Assembly: GCA_002500925.1 (NCBI GenBank)
Contig: DLTN01000027.1
Location: forward strand, 19,081-83,080
Source: Gemmatimonadales bacterium UBA7835
GTDB lineage: Bacteria; Gemmatimonadota; Gemmatimonadetes; Longimicrobiales; Gaopeijiaceae
Direction of reading: 5' to 3'
Length of the DNA: 64,000 nt
The notes below the pieces were generated by a model. It was not told where the DNA came from and did no database searches. It worked only from the letters and a program-made list of their open reading frames with translations. Numbering within the stretch: the stretch's first letter is position 1; each line of letters begins with the position of its first letter. The position numbers and the translations under genes were made by a program. Of the stretch, positions 45,255 to 54,129 are shown piece after piece.

Positions 45255-45695
45255 TCAGTTTCCTGTCCACGGCTCGGCAATAGCGGACCAGCCTACGCCA
45301 CTATTAACAGCTGCAGCCATAGCTCGCAGGACCGGGGCATACGGTGCTAGCGAGTCAGCTCTGAGATACACCCTCTCTAAATTGCCCGCGGCAACGATCT
45401 GACTGAGAGCTGCCTCCAACTGATCCTCCGGTATCGCCGTCTCTTCGAGAAGGACCGAACCGTCACGCAAAACCGTTACGAAGATCGGCTGCTCTTGCGC
45501 GGAAAGCGCCTGGACGTCCGCCCTCGGGACTGCAACCTCAATACCACCTTGGAGGATCGGTGCTGTAATGATGAATATGATCAAAAGAGTGAACGCCACA
45601 TCGACAAGACTCGTTACATTGATCTCCGCGTTTAACGGGAGATCAACTCGGCTCCTCCTAACCCCTCCCCGTCGCTGTCTTCCCATGGAGCTCAT
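45255..45695 (-). CDS. tolR: ExbD/TolR family proton-channel protein
   Basis: A 146-residue protein with one membrane helix (VDVAFTLLIIFIITAPIL, about 31-48) preceded by EINVTSLVDV; the conserved aspartate needed for proton use is Asp32. A periplasmic domain follows. It abuts the ExbB/TolQ gene and lies 3 bases from the TolA-like gene. TolR rather than ExbD is inferred from the tolB-pal context. Confidence 0.9.
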   Translation of the reverse strand: MSSMGRQRRGGVRRSRVDLPLNAEINVTSLVDVAFTLLIIFIITAPILQGGIEVAVPRADVQALSAQEQPIFVTVLRDGSVLLEETAIPEDQLEAALSQIVAAGNLERVYLRADSLAPYAPVLRAMAAAVNSGVGWSAIAEPWTGN

Positions 45696-46415
45696 CTAAA
45701 CAAGGCCTTCCTTAGCGAGTGTGCCGATGAACTCGCTTGAGAAGCCTTCGAGTTCACCGCTTACGAGGTTGAGCTTACCGACGAAGTGGTTGTATGCAAT
45801 CACCGAGGGGATCGCTACAGCCAATCCGGCAACCGTCGTAAGGAGCGCTTCGGCAACACCTGGAGCTACTGCCATGATATTGCTGGAACCTGACGACGTT
45901 ATCCCTAGGAAGGCATTCATAATCCCTATAACAGTGCCCATCAGGCCCATCAACGGCGATACAGAGCCGATGACCGCAAGCCAGCCAAGACCCTGCGCCA
46001 GCTCATCACGCTCCTCGGCCTCCTCTTTCTCTAAGACCAATCGGAGTGCTTCGAGCTGGGTCAGTGAGAGTCCCTGTGTAGGCCGTTCGTCTTCTCCTAG
46101 AACACCAGGACGTAGTTCGCTGAAAAAATTCACACCCTGGCGGAATACACGACCGTAGGGAGAGTCAGGAAGCGATAGTATGGCCTTATAAGCATCCTGA
46201 AGGCGCTCCGCCCTTTCCATGCAGTAGAGGAACGCGTCACCCTGTTCGCGCAAGTCACGAAACTGCCGGGACTTGGCAAAGATCAACCACCAACTGAACA
46301 CAGACCCTGCCCCAAGCACGGCGAGGACGATCTTCGTAGGTATGGTTGCGCCCGTCAGCATCGACCAAGCCGTTGTAGGAGGCGCAGCCTGTAGAAGCAG
46401 TGTTGTAAAAGTCAT
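45696..46415 (-). CDS. tolQ: MotA/TolQ/ExbB proton-channel family protein
   Basis: A 239-residue inner-membrane protein with three hydrophobic segments (about 25-45, 143-170 and 185-210). The conserved region is WLAVIGSVSPLMGLMGTVIGIMNAF followed by VAPGVAEALLTTVAGLAVAIPSVIAYN. It forms the energised channel with TolR. The ATG overlaps the stop of an upstream epimerase gene (ATGA). Confidence 0.92.
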   Translation of the reverse strand: MTFTTLLLQAAPPTTAWSMLTGATIPTKIVLAVLGAGSVFSWWLIFAKSRQFRDLREQGDAFLYCMERAERLQDAYKAILSLPDSPYGRVFRQGVNFFSELRPGVLGEDERPTQGLSLTQLEALRLVLEKEEAEERDELAQGLGWLAVIGSVSPLMGLMGTVIGIMNAFLGITSSGSSNIMAVAPGVAEALLTTVAGLAVAIPSVIAYNHFVGKLNLVSGELEGFSSEFIGTLAKEGLV

Positions 46416-47380
46416 TCTGTGGCCCTGGCTCTCTGTTTCACAATGTGGTCGTAAGTCTCACGCAAACCCTCTTCCAGAGTATACGTAGGACTCCACCCCC
46501 GGGACTGGATCAGCCCTGAATCGAGAGTGCTGTGTTTCAGTTCTCCCTCACGTTCCGGAAGGTGACTCCGCGAACAGGTGGCTTCAGCTACCCTCTCTAG
46601 TGCATCAGCGAGCTGCAGCACGCTTGTACCAACACCACTTCCGACATTAAACGCCCTAGAGTCCAGCCCTGTTCCTTCTCCCATATCGGCGTTTGAGGCC
46701 AGCATGTTCGCCGCGACTACATCCTTCACGTATACGTAGTCCCGAGTTTGCTCTCCGTCACCGAAAATTGTCAGCTCCTGCCCATTCAGAATCCTGGTGC
46801 AGAAGATGGCTACAACGCCAGCTTCCCCATGAGGGTCTTGCCTTGGTCCGAATACATTTGAGTACCGTAAAGCTACGTACTCCATTCCATGAACGTGGAG
46901 GTAGTAACCCAAATAGAGTTCCCCGCAGAGCTTCGTGACTCCGTAAGGCGAAAGCGGCCTCTTTTCCGCAATCTCCGGCGTTGGGATCTGGCCTGGTTCA
47001 CCGTAAACGACACCACCAGAACTGACAAACAATAACTTCTGCGTGCCGACCTCTACCGCAGCCTCAGCAATGTTGAGGAGCCCGAGAAGATTTATGCTGG
47101 CGTCGTTGGTGGGATCCGAGACTGAAGATCGGACGTCGATTTGTGCTGCGTGATGATTCACAAGGTCGAAGCGGACTTCTTCGAAGAGACCACGGATCTT
47201 CGGATCACGAACATCCATTTCAATGAACGTTGCACCATCTGGAATATTGACCCGTTTCCCTGACGAGAGATCATCCACAATCCATACCTCGTCTCCACAC
47301 GCCAGATAGGCCTCAGCGACGTGACTGGCAATGAAGCCAGCCCCTCCTGTGACAAGCACTCTCCGATTGCTATATACCAT
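46412..47380 (-). CDS. NAD-dependent epimerase/dehydratase (UDP-glucose 4-epimerase-like)
   Basis: A 322-residue extended SDR. The NAD-binding motif VTGGAGFIASHVAE, catalytic Ser in SSGGVVYGE, and YGVTK (the Tyr-x-x-x-Lys pair) are present, then ALRYSNVFGPRQDP, which resembles GalE-like UDP-hexose 4-epimerases. Substrate cannot be read from sequence. It is unusual that its stop overlaps the tolQ start; I infer co-transcription with Tol-Pal and a role in supplying envelope sugar. Confidence 0.85.
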   Translation of the reverse strand: MVYSNRRVLVTGGAGFIASHVAEAYLACGDEVWIVDDLSSGKRVNIPDGATFIEMDVRDPKIRGLFEEVRFDLVNHHAAQIDVRSSVSDPTNDASINLLGLLNIAEAAVEVGTQKLLFVSSGGVVYGEPGQIPTPEIAEKRPLSPYGVTKLCGELYLGYYLHVHGMEYVALRYSNVFGPRQDPHGEAGVVAIFCTRILNGQELTIFGDGEQTRDYVYVKDVVAANMLASNADMGEGTGLDSRAFNVGSGVGTSVLQLADALERVAEATCSRSHLPEREGELKHSTLDSGLIQSRGWSPTYTLEEGLRETYDHIVKQRARATE

Positions 47381-47409
47381 TTCTAGAATTTCTTGTTTAG
47401 TCGCCCATT

Positions 47410-47880
47410 CTACTTGATATCTAGTACCATCACGCGCGCATCTTCACGCGGACTTTCATAATATCCTAGACGCACTCCTGCGTCTTTGAACCCAAACCGG
47501 GCATACAAGTCAATCGCCGTTGTGTTTGAAGCCCTCACCTCTAAGAACAGCTTTTTCAAATCACGGTCCCGAGAGACGTCCAATACGTGACGGAGGAGAT
47601 GAGCGCCTAACCCACTACCTCGGCAAGCAGGGACTAGTGCCAAGTTGGCTAACTCACCCTGATCCAATATGCACCACAGAACTGCATAACCGATCACGCT
47701 ATCGACTTTGTCGACCATCACCATCAGCTCGACGCCCTCCCGATCGATCATGCTACAGAACGTTTCGGCTCTCCAAGGTTTAGTAAACGCCTCATTCTCT
47801 ATCTCTACGACAGCCGTAACATCTTCTGCCAGAAGATTCCGGATCTCTAGCCCCCCTGGAAGATCGGTCGTCCTGCTCAT
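47410..47880 (-). CDS. rimI: Ribosomal-protein-alanine N-acetyltransferase RimI-like
   Basis: A 156-residue GNAT enzyme that acetylates the N-terminal alanine of S18 in E. coli. The acetyl-CoA loop is in NLALVPACRGSGLGAHLL; the C-terminus has NTTAIDLYARFGF, typical of RimI. The ATG at 47880 overlaps the tsaB stop (ATGA); an open frame upstream adds 32 codons that overlap tsaB and are not family-like. tsaB-rimI linkage is common. Confidence 0.88.
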   Translation of the reverse strand: MSRTTDLPGGLEIRNLLAEDVTAVVEIENEAFTKPWRAETFCSMIDREGVELMVMVDKVDSVIGYAVLWCILDQGELANLALVPACRGSGLGAHLLRHVLDVSRDRDLKKLFLEVRASNTTAIDLYARFGFKDAGVRLGYYESPREDARVMVLDIK

Positions 47881-48548
47881 CCCCACAGTCGTTCCGCGCT
47901 CGACGGACGGATGTATTGGGGCTCCCAGATGCCCGTATCCGGCACCGGCCTGAAACCAGTCGGTTGGGCTATCCAATAACGGATCAAGCCCTCTGCCATA
48001 GAAGCCTCCGGATCCGGGTCAACGACAGGAAAGCCCCTAGCCTCGATAATCTCTCGATGCCGCCGAGAGGCATCACCGACAAAAACTGATCCACACGGGA
48101 CATCTCCGCCGAGAACGTCGCCTAATTGACCGCCATGGGGAGAGATTAGGGTTTGGACACGATTCCTATCCACACTGTAGCACGCACCGTAAACGCGCTC
48201 AGCTCGTGCATCGAAAAGAGCATAGCGTACCGTGCCCGCCTCTGCCGCCATCGCCGCCGCCGCTAGACTCGAAACGGCCCAGAGTGGAACGCTCAATCCT
48301 CTGCTGAGTCCTTTTGCAGTAGCTGCTGCAACCCTGACACCCGTAAATGAGCCAGGACCTTCTCCAACTACTAGATCAGTCAACTGTTCTCGGCTTACGC
48401 CTGCTTCATCGAGGACTGCGGTGATGGTCGGGAGCAAATCAGATGCGTGCCCGGCCTGTTGAGACATGTCCTCCCTCGCTAGCACGCGCCCCTCGTGCGC
48501 TATCGCGACAGACCCCACCGACCCTGACGTATCAAAAGCAAGAATCAT
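47877..48548 (-). CDS. tsaB: tRNA threonylcarbamoyladenosine biosynthesis protein TsaB
   Basis: A 223-residue member of the TsaD/TsaB ASKHA fold needed for the t6A37 modification. It begins MILAFDTSGSVGSVAI and has DLVVGEGPGSFTGVRVAAATAKGLS, the TsaB signature. The partner TsaD is not in the window. It is coupled to tsaE upstream and rimI downstream by ATGA overlaps. Confidence 0.93.
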   Translation of the reverse strand: MILAFDTSGSVGSVAIAHEGRVLAREDMSQQAGHASDLLPTITAVLDEAGVSREQLTDLVVGEGPGSFTGVRVAAATAKGLSRGLSVPLWAVSSLAAAAMAAEAGTVRYALFDARAERVYGACYSVDRNRVQTLISPHGGQLGDVLGGDVPCGSVFVGDASRRHREIIEARGFPVVDPDPEASMAEGLIRYWIAQPTGFRPVPDTGIWEPQYIRPSSAERLWG

Positions 48549-49009
48549 TTGCTCAAACTCGACGTACGGAACGACGGGAGTTCCGGCGGTCTTCCGATTC
48601 GCTTGATTTCTATGTCTCTACGCGAGCGGTCATCATATGGGGCGCTTAACCCGATGATCCAGTGATCTTGGGGCATAAATGGACCCGCACGATCCGCCCA
48701 CTCGACCATTAGAATCTCGTTCCCTTGACCAATCGCTGACCACCCAAGTTCCCACAATTCATCGGGAGACCGGAGACGATACAAATCGACATGAACGACC
48801 TCTCGACCTGACGACGTACTGTAACGCAAGAGAAGATTGAAAGACGGTGAAGGCATATCAGCTGTTACACCCGCACCTCTCCCTATTGCACGCGCGAGCA
48901 CGGACTTTCCTGCACCCAACCGCCCCTGTAACGCAATAACTGCAGGGGTTTTGATCTTAATGCCGATCCTCTCACCCCAGCTTTCAAGTTCTAGTTCATC
49001 GAGCCTCAT
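48545..49009 (-). CDS. tsaE: tRNA threonylcarbamoyladenosine biosynthesis ATPase TsaE
   Basis: A 154-residue P-loop ATPase of the t6A pathway. Walker A is LQGRLGAGKS (about 27-36), and PSPSFNLLLRY replaces the usual SPTF motif with SPSF. VDLYRLRSPDELWELG is conserved. It overlaps nadD and tsaB by ATGA at both ends, giving a tightly packed nadD-tsaE-tsaB-rimI set. Confidence 0.92.
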   Translation of the reverse strand: MRLDELELESWGERIGIKIKTPAVIALQGRLGAGKSVLARAIGRGAGVTADMPSPSFNLLLRYSTSSGREVVHVDLYRLRSPDELWELGWSAIGQGNEILMVEWADRAGPFMPQDHWIIGLSAPYDDRSRRDIEIKRIGRPPELPSFRTSSLSK

Positions 49010-49587
49010 GGTCGGTATAAGCCTTCACGCTCAATGATGAGAGCCACTCCATTCGGGACCCAACCCTTGACCGAATCACCACATGCTATTCTGGCACGCA
49101 CCTCCGTTGAGGATATATCAACTCTCTTCACAGGCACTCGGAGTACGCCCACTCCCTCGACTCCAGTTCTTCCTTCCCTGTCCAATACTACGATTTTCGC
49201 TAGCTCTCGGATTGACTGAGGCTCACGCCAACGATCAAAAAAAGCGTATTGATCTGCTCCCATGATAAGCAAAATGTCACTCGATTCTCCCCCCGCATCC
49301 GCCTTGATATCACGCAGAGTGTCGACCGTATACGACAAGCCCTCTCTCACAATCTCACAATCGTCGACACGAAAACGTGGCTCAGCCAGAGTAGCTGCTC
49401 TGACCATGTGAAGGCGAATTATAGGAGCGGTCTGCTTCTCCTCCAGCTTATGTGGTGAGCGGAAAGCTGGCACCCATACGAGTTCATCGAGCGCCAGCGC
49501 CTCCAAAACTTCTCTCGCTACCGAAATATGGCCCATGTGCGGCGGATCGAATGAGCCTCCGAAAATCCCCACACGACGCCGTGACAT
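49006..49587 (-). CDS. nadD: Nicotinate-nucleotide adenylyltransferase
   Basis: A 193-residue enzyme making nicotinate adenine dinucleotide in NAD synthesis. It begins MSRRRVGIFGGSFDPPHMGH, the nucleotidyltransferase motif with the HxGH-type element, and has the family GADQYAFFDRW motif. The ATG at 49587 fits family length and is 34 bases after the bamD stop. A GTG at 49635 that overlaps bamD by 14 bases is an alternative; neither has a strong ribosome-binding site. Confidence 0.92.
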   Translation of the reverse strand: MSRRRVGIFGGSFDPPHMGHISVAREVLEALALDELVWVPAFRSPHKLEEKQTAPIIRLHMVRAATLAEPRFRVDDCEIVREGLSYTVDTLRDIKADAGGESSDILLIMGADQYAFFDRWREPQSIRELAKIVVLDREGRTGVEGVGVLRVPVKRVDISSTEVRARIACGDSVKGWVPNGVALIIEREGLYRP

Positions 49588-49621
49588 ATTGGCGTCGTTC
49601 AAAACTCGACCAGAGGTGGTC

Positions 49622-50419
49622 TCAGCCCCGTTCACCGTCCGTTTCGCTGCCTCTCTCGGATTCGATTTGGGCTGCCGCTTCAGAGTCTGGATAACGCTGC
49701 AGTAAAAGGTCCCGAGCTACCTCTGCAAGGTCGTCGTAACCAATCTCAAGATTCGCACGATAAACCCCAAGGAGGGCCGGAGGAGCGAAGTCAGACTCGG
49801 GATAGAGGTTCGTCACAAACTCGTAATACTTGATCGACGCATCCCAAAGGTTACGGCGGAAGTAGAACTCGCCCGTGAGAAATTCTTTTTCCGCCAGTTT
49901 GTGCCGCAGCTCATTGGAGATCCTTGCAGCTTCAGCAGAAGCTGAGTTCCCTGAAAAGTCGATCACCACGTTGCGACAACTCGTTATCGCCTCCTGCGTG
50001 TATCCCTGATCACGATTCGCATTCGGGGCTATCGCCGCCAAGGACTTGCAAATTCCCAAGCCCGCCTCGGGCGATCTCGCATGGCCAGCATACCGGTCAA
50101 GAAAGCGAGTATACTCAGACCGCGCAGTGAGATAATCCCCGCGCTCAAAATAAACGTCCCCAAGCATCATTCGGGCTTCTGGGATCTTACTCCAATCCCC
50201 ATAAGAAATGAGGATGTGATCGAGCATCTGGATCGCTTCACCATAGTCATCAGACTCGTAACGCGCCGATGCCATACCAAACAATTCTTCGGCATTGAAT
50301 TCCGCGTATTGGTTCGCCGCTCCTCCTCCACAGGCCGTGAAGAAAAGAAGTCCAACAACGGTATAGGTCTTGTGCGCGAGCAACCGCAACGATCGGAGCT
50401 GTTCAGTATTCATATCCAC
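49622..50419 (-). CDS. bamD: Outer-membrane protein assembly factor BamD
   Basis: A 265-residue lipoprotein of the BAM complex. A signal peptide leads to a lipobox (LLFFTACGGG), then TPR repeats including FGMASARYESDDYGEAIQML, EARMMLGDVYFERGDYLTARSE and GEFYFRRNLWDASIKYYEF with the LYPES loop typical of YfiO/BamD. It lies 3 bases after a TPR lipoprotein gene. BamA is not in the window. Confidence 0.88.
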   Translation of the reverse strand: MDMNTEQLRSLRLLAHKTYTVVGLLFFTACGGGAANQYAEFNAEELFGMASARYESDDYGEAIQMLDHILISYGDWSKIPEARMMLGDVYFERGDYLTARSEYTRFLDRYAGHARSPEAGLGICKSLAAIAPNANRDQGYTQEAITSCRNVVIDFSGNSASAEAARISNELRHKLAEKEFLTGEFYFRRNLWDASIKYYEFVTNLYPESDFAPPALLGVYRANLEIGYDDLAEVARDLLLQRYPDSEAAAQIESERGSETDGERG

Positions 50420-50422
50420 AAT

Positions 50423-51418
50423 CTAACGACAACGACTCGCGCGCACCTGTTCGCTCCCTTGTCCGAAACGGATCTCATCGAATCTGTCCTGCGCCAACGC
50501 TAGGAGAGTCCCCGCCTGATCTACAAAGCGGACCTGGGAGTATGCGTCCATTGCTTCCTGACACCTTCCCAATCCATCTAGAATTTCTCCTTTCTCGAAA
50601 AGCGCCTGCGCCTGAATCGTTTGAGGCTGGCCTACCTCGACGACACGATTAACTAGTTTCAGGGCCCGCTCGAGTTCAGCCTGCATCTGCTGAGAATCTT
50701 CTTCTAAAGCCTGATCAAGCAAGCCTTTCGCAATTGTGTGGGCACACTTGCCAATGTGCCACTCTGCCTCACTGCGCTCCCACGGGCGCACCATAGCCAC
50801 AAATCGTTCGAAGAAGAGAAGCGCGTTTTCACAATCACCGATTTCATCGTGCGCGACGCCTACCTCAAAAACTACGTCCGGCTGAGAATCATCGACGGCA
50901 TCGGTCAGCGCCATCTGATAAAAAGGAAGAGCCCTTCCGTACTCACCGCTGCGGTAATAGTGGCGAGCCAGTGAGAGGGACATCCCCCCCACCCCAACTC
51001 CGGGGCGGAGTTGCAGAGCACTTTCAACAGCTGTCGCCATCGCAAAAGAATCGTTCTCATCCCTAGCTATCATGGCCAAATGCATAAGGTCGGAAATCGC
51101 TTGGTCAATCAAGTCCGGATCACGAGCCGCCGCATCGGCATAATAAGCACCCGCATCGTCTACCCGCCCCATCCTGGCGTAGGTATGGGCCACACGCGCC
51201 GTCACATATGGGTCGTCAGCACCTTGACGGATCGCGAGGCGATACTCGGCGAGCGCTTCTTCGTAGTTCGCCTGCGCAAATGCCTCGTCACCTCTTTGCA
51301 CTGCACCCATTTCAATGTCTTGGGGGACACATCCCACCCCAACACAGATCACGAATCCCGCAATCAGAAAACCTGGAATACTGTTTGTCTTCAGGGTCAT
51401 GGATGAACGGATAAACAC
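50423..51418 (-). CDS. TPR-repeat lipoprotein of unknown function
   Basis: A 331-residue protein with a signal peptide ending in a lipobox (CVGVGC, about residue 30) and several TPR motifs: GDEAFAQANYEEALAEYRLAI, VTARVAHTYARMGRVDDAGAY and LARHYYRSGEYGRALPFYQMAL. A start at GTG 51418 has AAGGA 7 bases upstream; an ATG six codons later is possible. Lying directly before bamD, it probably belongs to outer-membrane biogenesis. I do not recognise a specific family. Confidence 0.65.
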   Translation of the reverse strand: MFIRSSMTLKTNSIPGFLIAGFVICVGVGCVPQDIEMGAVQRGDEAFAQANYEEALAEYRLAIRQGADDPYVTARVAHTYARMGRVDDAGAYYADAAARDPDLIDQAISDLMHLAMIARDENDSFAMATAVESALQLRPGVGVGGMSLSLARHYYRSGEYGRALPFYQMALTDAVDDSQPDVVFEVGVAHDEIGDCENALLFFERFVAMVRPWERSEAEWHIGKCAHTIAKGLLDQALEEDSQQMQAELERALKLVNRVVEVGQPQTIQAQALFEKGEILDGLGRCQEAMDAYSQVRFVDQAGTLLALAQDRFDEIRFGQGSEQVRASRCR

Positions 51419-51616
51419 GGATCGGTCCTTACCTAGCTGAGCATAAGTTGGTGCACCGAGAGAAAACTCACTTCAAACTTTGAAACTTAATACTCCGAAG
51501 TCGACACAGTCTTCCATTGAAGACAGAGTTAGAAGGTATCTGGATACTGCACGGAGTGCTCACTCGCTCGTCTTCTGAAAATCGCGGTCAGGGTCCAAGA
51601 CAATCAGGCTAATACT

Positions 51617-52588
51617 CTAAAACTGATCCAGAATAGTTCGCGCGCGCGCATCCCCACTCTCGACTTCTATCTTGAAGTAGGGCAAAGTCTTTCGAATCCC
51701 TTCTCGGAGGCTCACGGTGGCCTCCCACTGAAGAAGCTCTCGTGCAATGGCGATATCAGGTTGCCGGACTTGAGGGTCATCGACCGGCATAGGTAGCATT
51801 TCGAGGGTCGACGCGCTATCAGTCTCCTCAAGCACGATCTCAGCAAGCTTTCGAATCGTGAACTCGTTCGGATTTCCAATGTTTACTGGTCCCACGAAGT
51901 CGGAATGAAACAGTCGGACGATTCCCTCAACCGTATCGTCAACGTGACAGAATGACCGCGTCTGTTGGCCTTCTCCGTAGATCGTGAGGGGATCTCCTTT
52001 CAGCGCCTGAACGATGAAATTGGAAACGACCCTCCCGTCACCAGGTCTCATACGCGGTCCATAGGTATTGAAAATTCTAACAATCCGAGTGTCGACACCG
52101 TGGTACTTGTGATACGCCATCGTCATAGCTTCCGAGAATCTTTTAGCCTCATCATACACCCCCCTCGGACCGACAGGATTCACGTGACCCCAGTACGTTT
52201 CTGGCTGCGGATGGACTTCGGGATCGCCATACACCTCCGATGTTGACGCAAGCAAAAGGCGGGCGTCTTTCTTCTTCGCCAAACCAAGCATGTTATGCGT
52301 GCCAAGCGATCCGACCTTTAATGTTTGAATCGGCAGGTCGAGGTAGTCTACCGGGCTGGCTGGAGATGCGAAGTGAAGTACCCCGTCTATCTCTTCATCG
52401 AGATAAATCGGAACGGTTACGTCATGCTCAACTAGATTAAAACCACCGAGGGCTTCGAGGTACGCGACATTCTTCCGCGAACCAGTTACGAAGTTATCGA
52501 CACCGATAACTGAATGGCCATCGACTAAGAAACGCTCCGCTAGATGCGAGCCAAGAAAACCGGCAGCGCCTGTAACAACGACCCGCAA
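51617..52588 (-). CDS. UDP-glucuronate decarboxylase (UDP-xylose synthase)
   Basis: A 323-residue extended SDR converting UDP-glucuronate to UDP-xylose. The sequence has VTGAAGFLGSHL, HFASPASPVDY, STSEVYGDPEVHPQPE, YDEAKRFSE (Tyr-x-x-x-Lys) and RIFNTYGPRM, all specific for UXS. It starts at TTG, immediately after the UDP-glucose dehydrogenase stop. The two form a two-step UDP-Glc to UDP-GlcA to UDP-Xyl route. Confidence 0.92.
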   Translation of the reverse strand: MRVVVTGAAGFLGSHLAERFLVDGHSVIGVDNFVTGSRKNVAYLEALGGFNLVEHDVTVPIYLDEEIDGVLHFASPASPVDYLDLPIQTLKVGSLGTHNMLGLAKKKDARLLLASTSEVYGDPEVHPQPETYWGHVNPVGPRGVYDEAKRFSEAMTMAYHKYHGVDTRIVRIFNTYGPRMRPGDGRVVSNFIVQALKGDPLTIYGEGQQTRSFCHVDDTVEGIVRLFHSDFVGPVNIGNPNEFTIRKLAEIVLEETDSASTLEMLPMPVDDPQVRQPDIAIARELLQWEATVSLREGIRKTLPYFKIEVESGDARARTILDQF

Positions 52589-53944
52589 TTACTGACCCGG
52601 ACCGATCACTTGCTCGGCCTTATTTGGAGACACAGCACGCCTTCCAATCGATACGTATTCAAATCCGTGTCTCCCCATACTCATCGGTGAATAGACGTTA
52701 CGTCCATCCAAAATGAGCGGGCGCTCCATTAGCTGCATCATCCGACTAAAATCCGGACTTCTATACGGCTGCCATTCTGTGTGAATGATCAGTGCAGATG
52801 CCCCTTCCAGTGCCTCGTAGTTCGAGGAAGCGTATTCGATTCGATCGCCGAAGTAGTGCCTCGCTTCCTCCATCGCAACGGGATCATGCGCCACGACACG
52901 CGCACTCCGCTCCAGCAACCCCTCAACCGTTACCAGACTTGGAGCTTCCCTCATGTCGTCAGTGTTCGGTTTGAATGCGAGCCCCCAAACTGCGATTGTG
53001 ACGCCCGTCAAATCCTTACCAAGACGATCCAAGAGACGCTTAAGCAAGACCTCCTTCTGCGTTTCATTCACATCCTCAACAGATTGGAGAATCGACGCGT
53101 CCACATCAAAATCACGCATCGTCCGGACGAGCGCATTTACATCTTTAGGGAAACATGAACCTCCGTAACCAGCTCCGGGGAACAGAAAGCTGGGCCCTAT
53201 CCGAGTGTCCGACCCCACACCGCGTCTTACAGCATCCACATCAGCACCCGCTGCCTCACAGAGATGAGCAATTGAGTTCATGAAGCTAATCCTCGTCGCT
53301 AGCATCGCGTTCGCCGCATATTTCGTGATCTCTGCAGCTGGAACGTCCATAACCATCAATCGTCCTACACCCTGTCCCTTCCTGAGGAATGGCGCATAAA
53401 GCTCCTCCAGAATCGCTGACGCATATTCCGAATCTACTCCTAGTACAACGCGATCAGGCCTCATGAAATCGGCGACTGCGGCTCCCTCTTTGAGGAACTC
53501 GGGATTTGAGCATACATGCACAGGGACATCCGTCTCAGCTTCAATCGCCTCTCGTACTAACCGAGCCGTGCCCACCGGTACAGTACTCTTGGTGATGACA
53601 ATCTTCTCATCCTGCACTGATCGGCCTATTTCTCGCGCGACATCCAGGACATGCTGCAGGTCTGCAGACCCATCTTCTCCAGGCGGAGTCCCCACTGCGA
53701 TGAAGATTACGTGAGCTGATCGCACAGCCTCAGGTACATCGGTTGTGAACCTCAGTCGACCAGTGGCTAGATTTCGCTCAATCAGTGGCTCTAGGCCTGG
53801 CTCGTAGATCGGCACTTCGCCTGCATTCAACCGAGCGACTTTGTTCGCGTCAATATCTGCACAAACAACATCGTTTCCAGACTCAGCAAGGCAGGCCCCA
53901 GCAACAAGACCCACGTAACCGGAACCTATAACTCCAACGTTCAT
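52589..53944 (-). CDS. UDP-glucose 6-dehydrogenase
   Basis: A 451-residue NAD-dependent dehydrogenase oxidising UDP-glucose to UDP-glucuronate. It begins MNVGVIGSGYVGLVAGACLAE, with the catalytic Cys in FPGAGYGGSCFPKDVNAL and the C-terminal WGLAFKPNTDDMREAPS. The ATG at 53944 matches the family start; 24 upstream codons are open but not conserved. Because UXS abuts it, UDP-glucose is the likely substrate, although related enzymes act on UDP-GlcNAc. Confidence 0.93.
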   Translation of the reverse strand: MNVGVIGSGYVGLVAGACLAESGNDVVCADIDANKVARLNAGEVPIYEPGLEPLIERNLATGRLRFTTDVPEAVRSAHVIFIAVGTPPGEDGSADLQHVLDVAREIGRSVQDEKIVITKSTVPVGTARLVREAIEAETDVPVHVCSNPEFLKEGAAVADFMRPDRVVLGVDSEYASAILEELYAPFLRKGQGVGRLMVMDVPAAEITKYAANAMLATRISFMNSIAHLCEAAGADVDAVRRGVGSDTRIGPSFLFPGAGYGGSCFPKDVNALVRTMRDFDVDASILQSVEDVNETQKEVLLKRLLDRLGKDLTGVTIAVWGLAFKPNTDDMREAPSLVTVEGLLERSARVVAHDPVAMEEARHYFGDRIEYASSNYEALEGASALIIHTEWQPYRSPDFSRMMQLMERPLILDGRNVYSPMSMGRHGFEYVSIGRRAVSPNKAEQVIGPGQ

Positions 53945-54129
53945 GTAATCCCCGGGGAGTAAGTGGACGATGTGATCACTAGCTGTCAATCGGTTGCAGG
54001 AAGATGTCAAACACACTCCTGAGGCGTCACCCCCGTGACCTATTTTGCCGCCGCAGAATTGACAAGTTGATGGCCCAGGATCCCAACGGGTCCCACCTCA
54101 AAACCTCGGCCCCTTAGCTTCTACTAGGG

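Noticed and set aside
51472..51484. Palindrome TTCAAACTTTGAA upstream of the TPR-bamD genes as an operator
   Set aside because: Thirteen AT-rich bases with no second copy seen; too weak to call.
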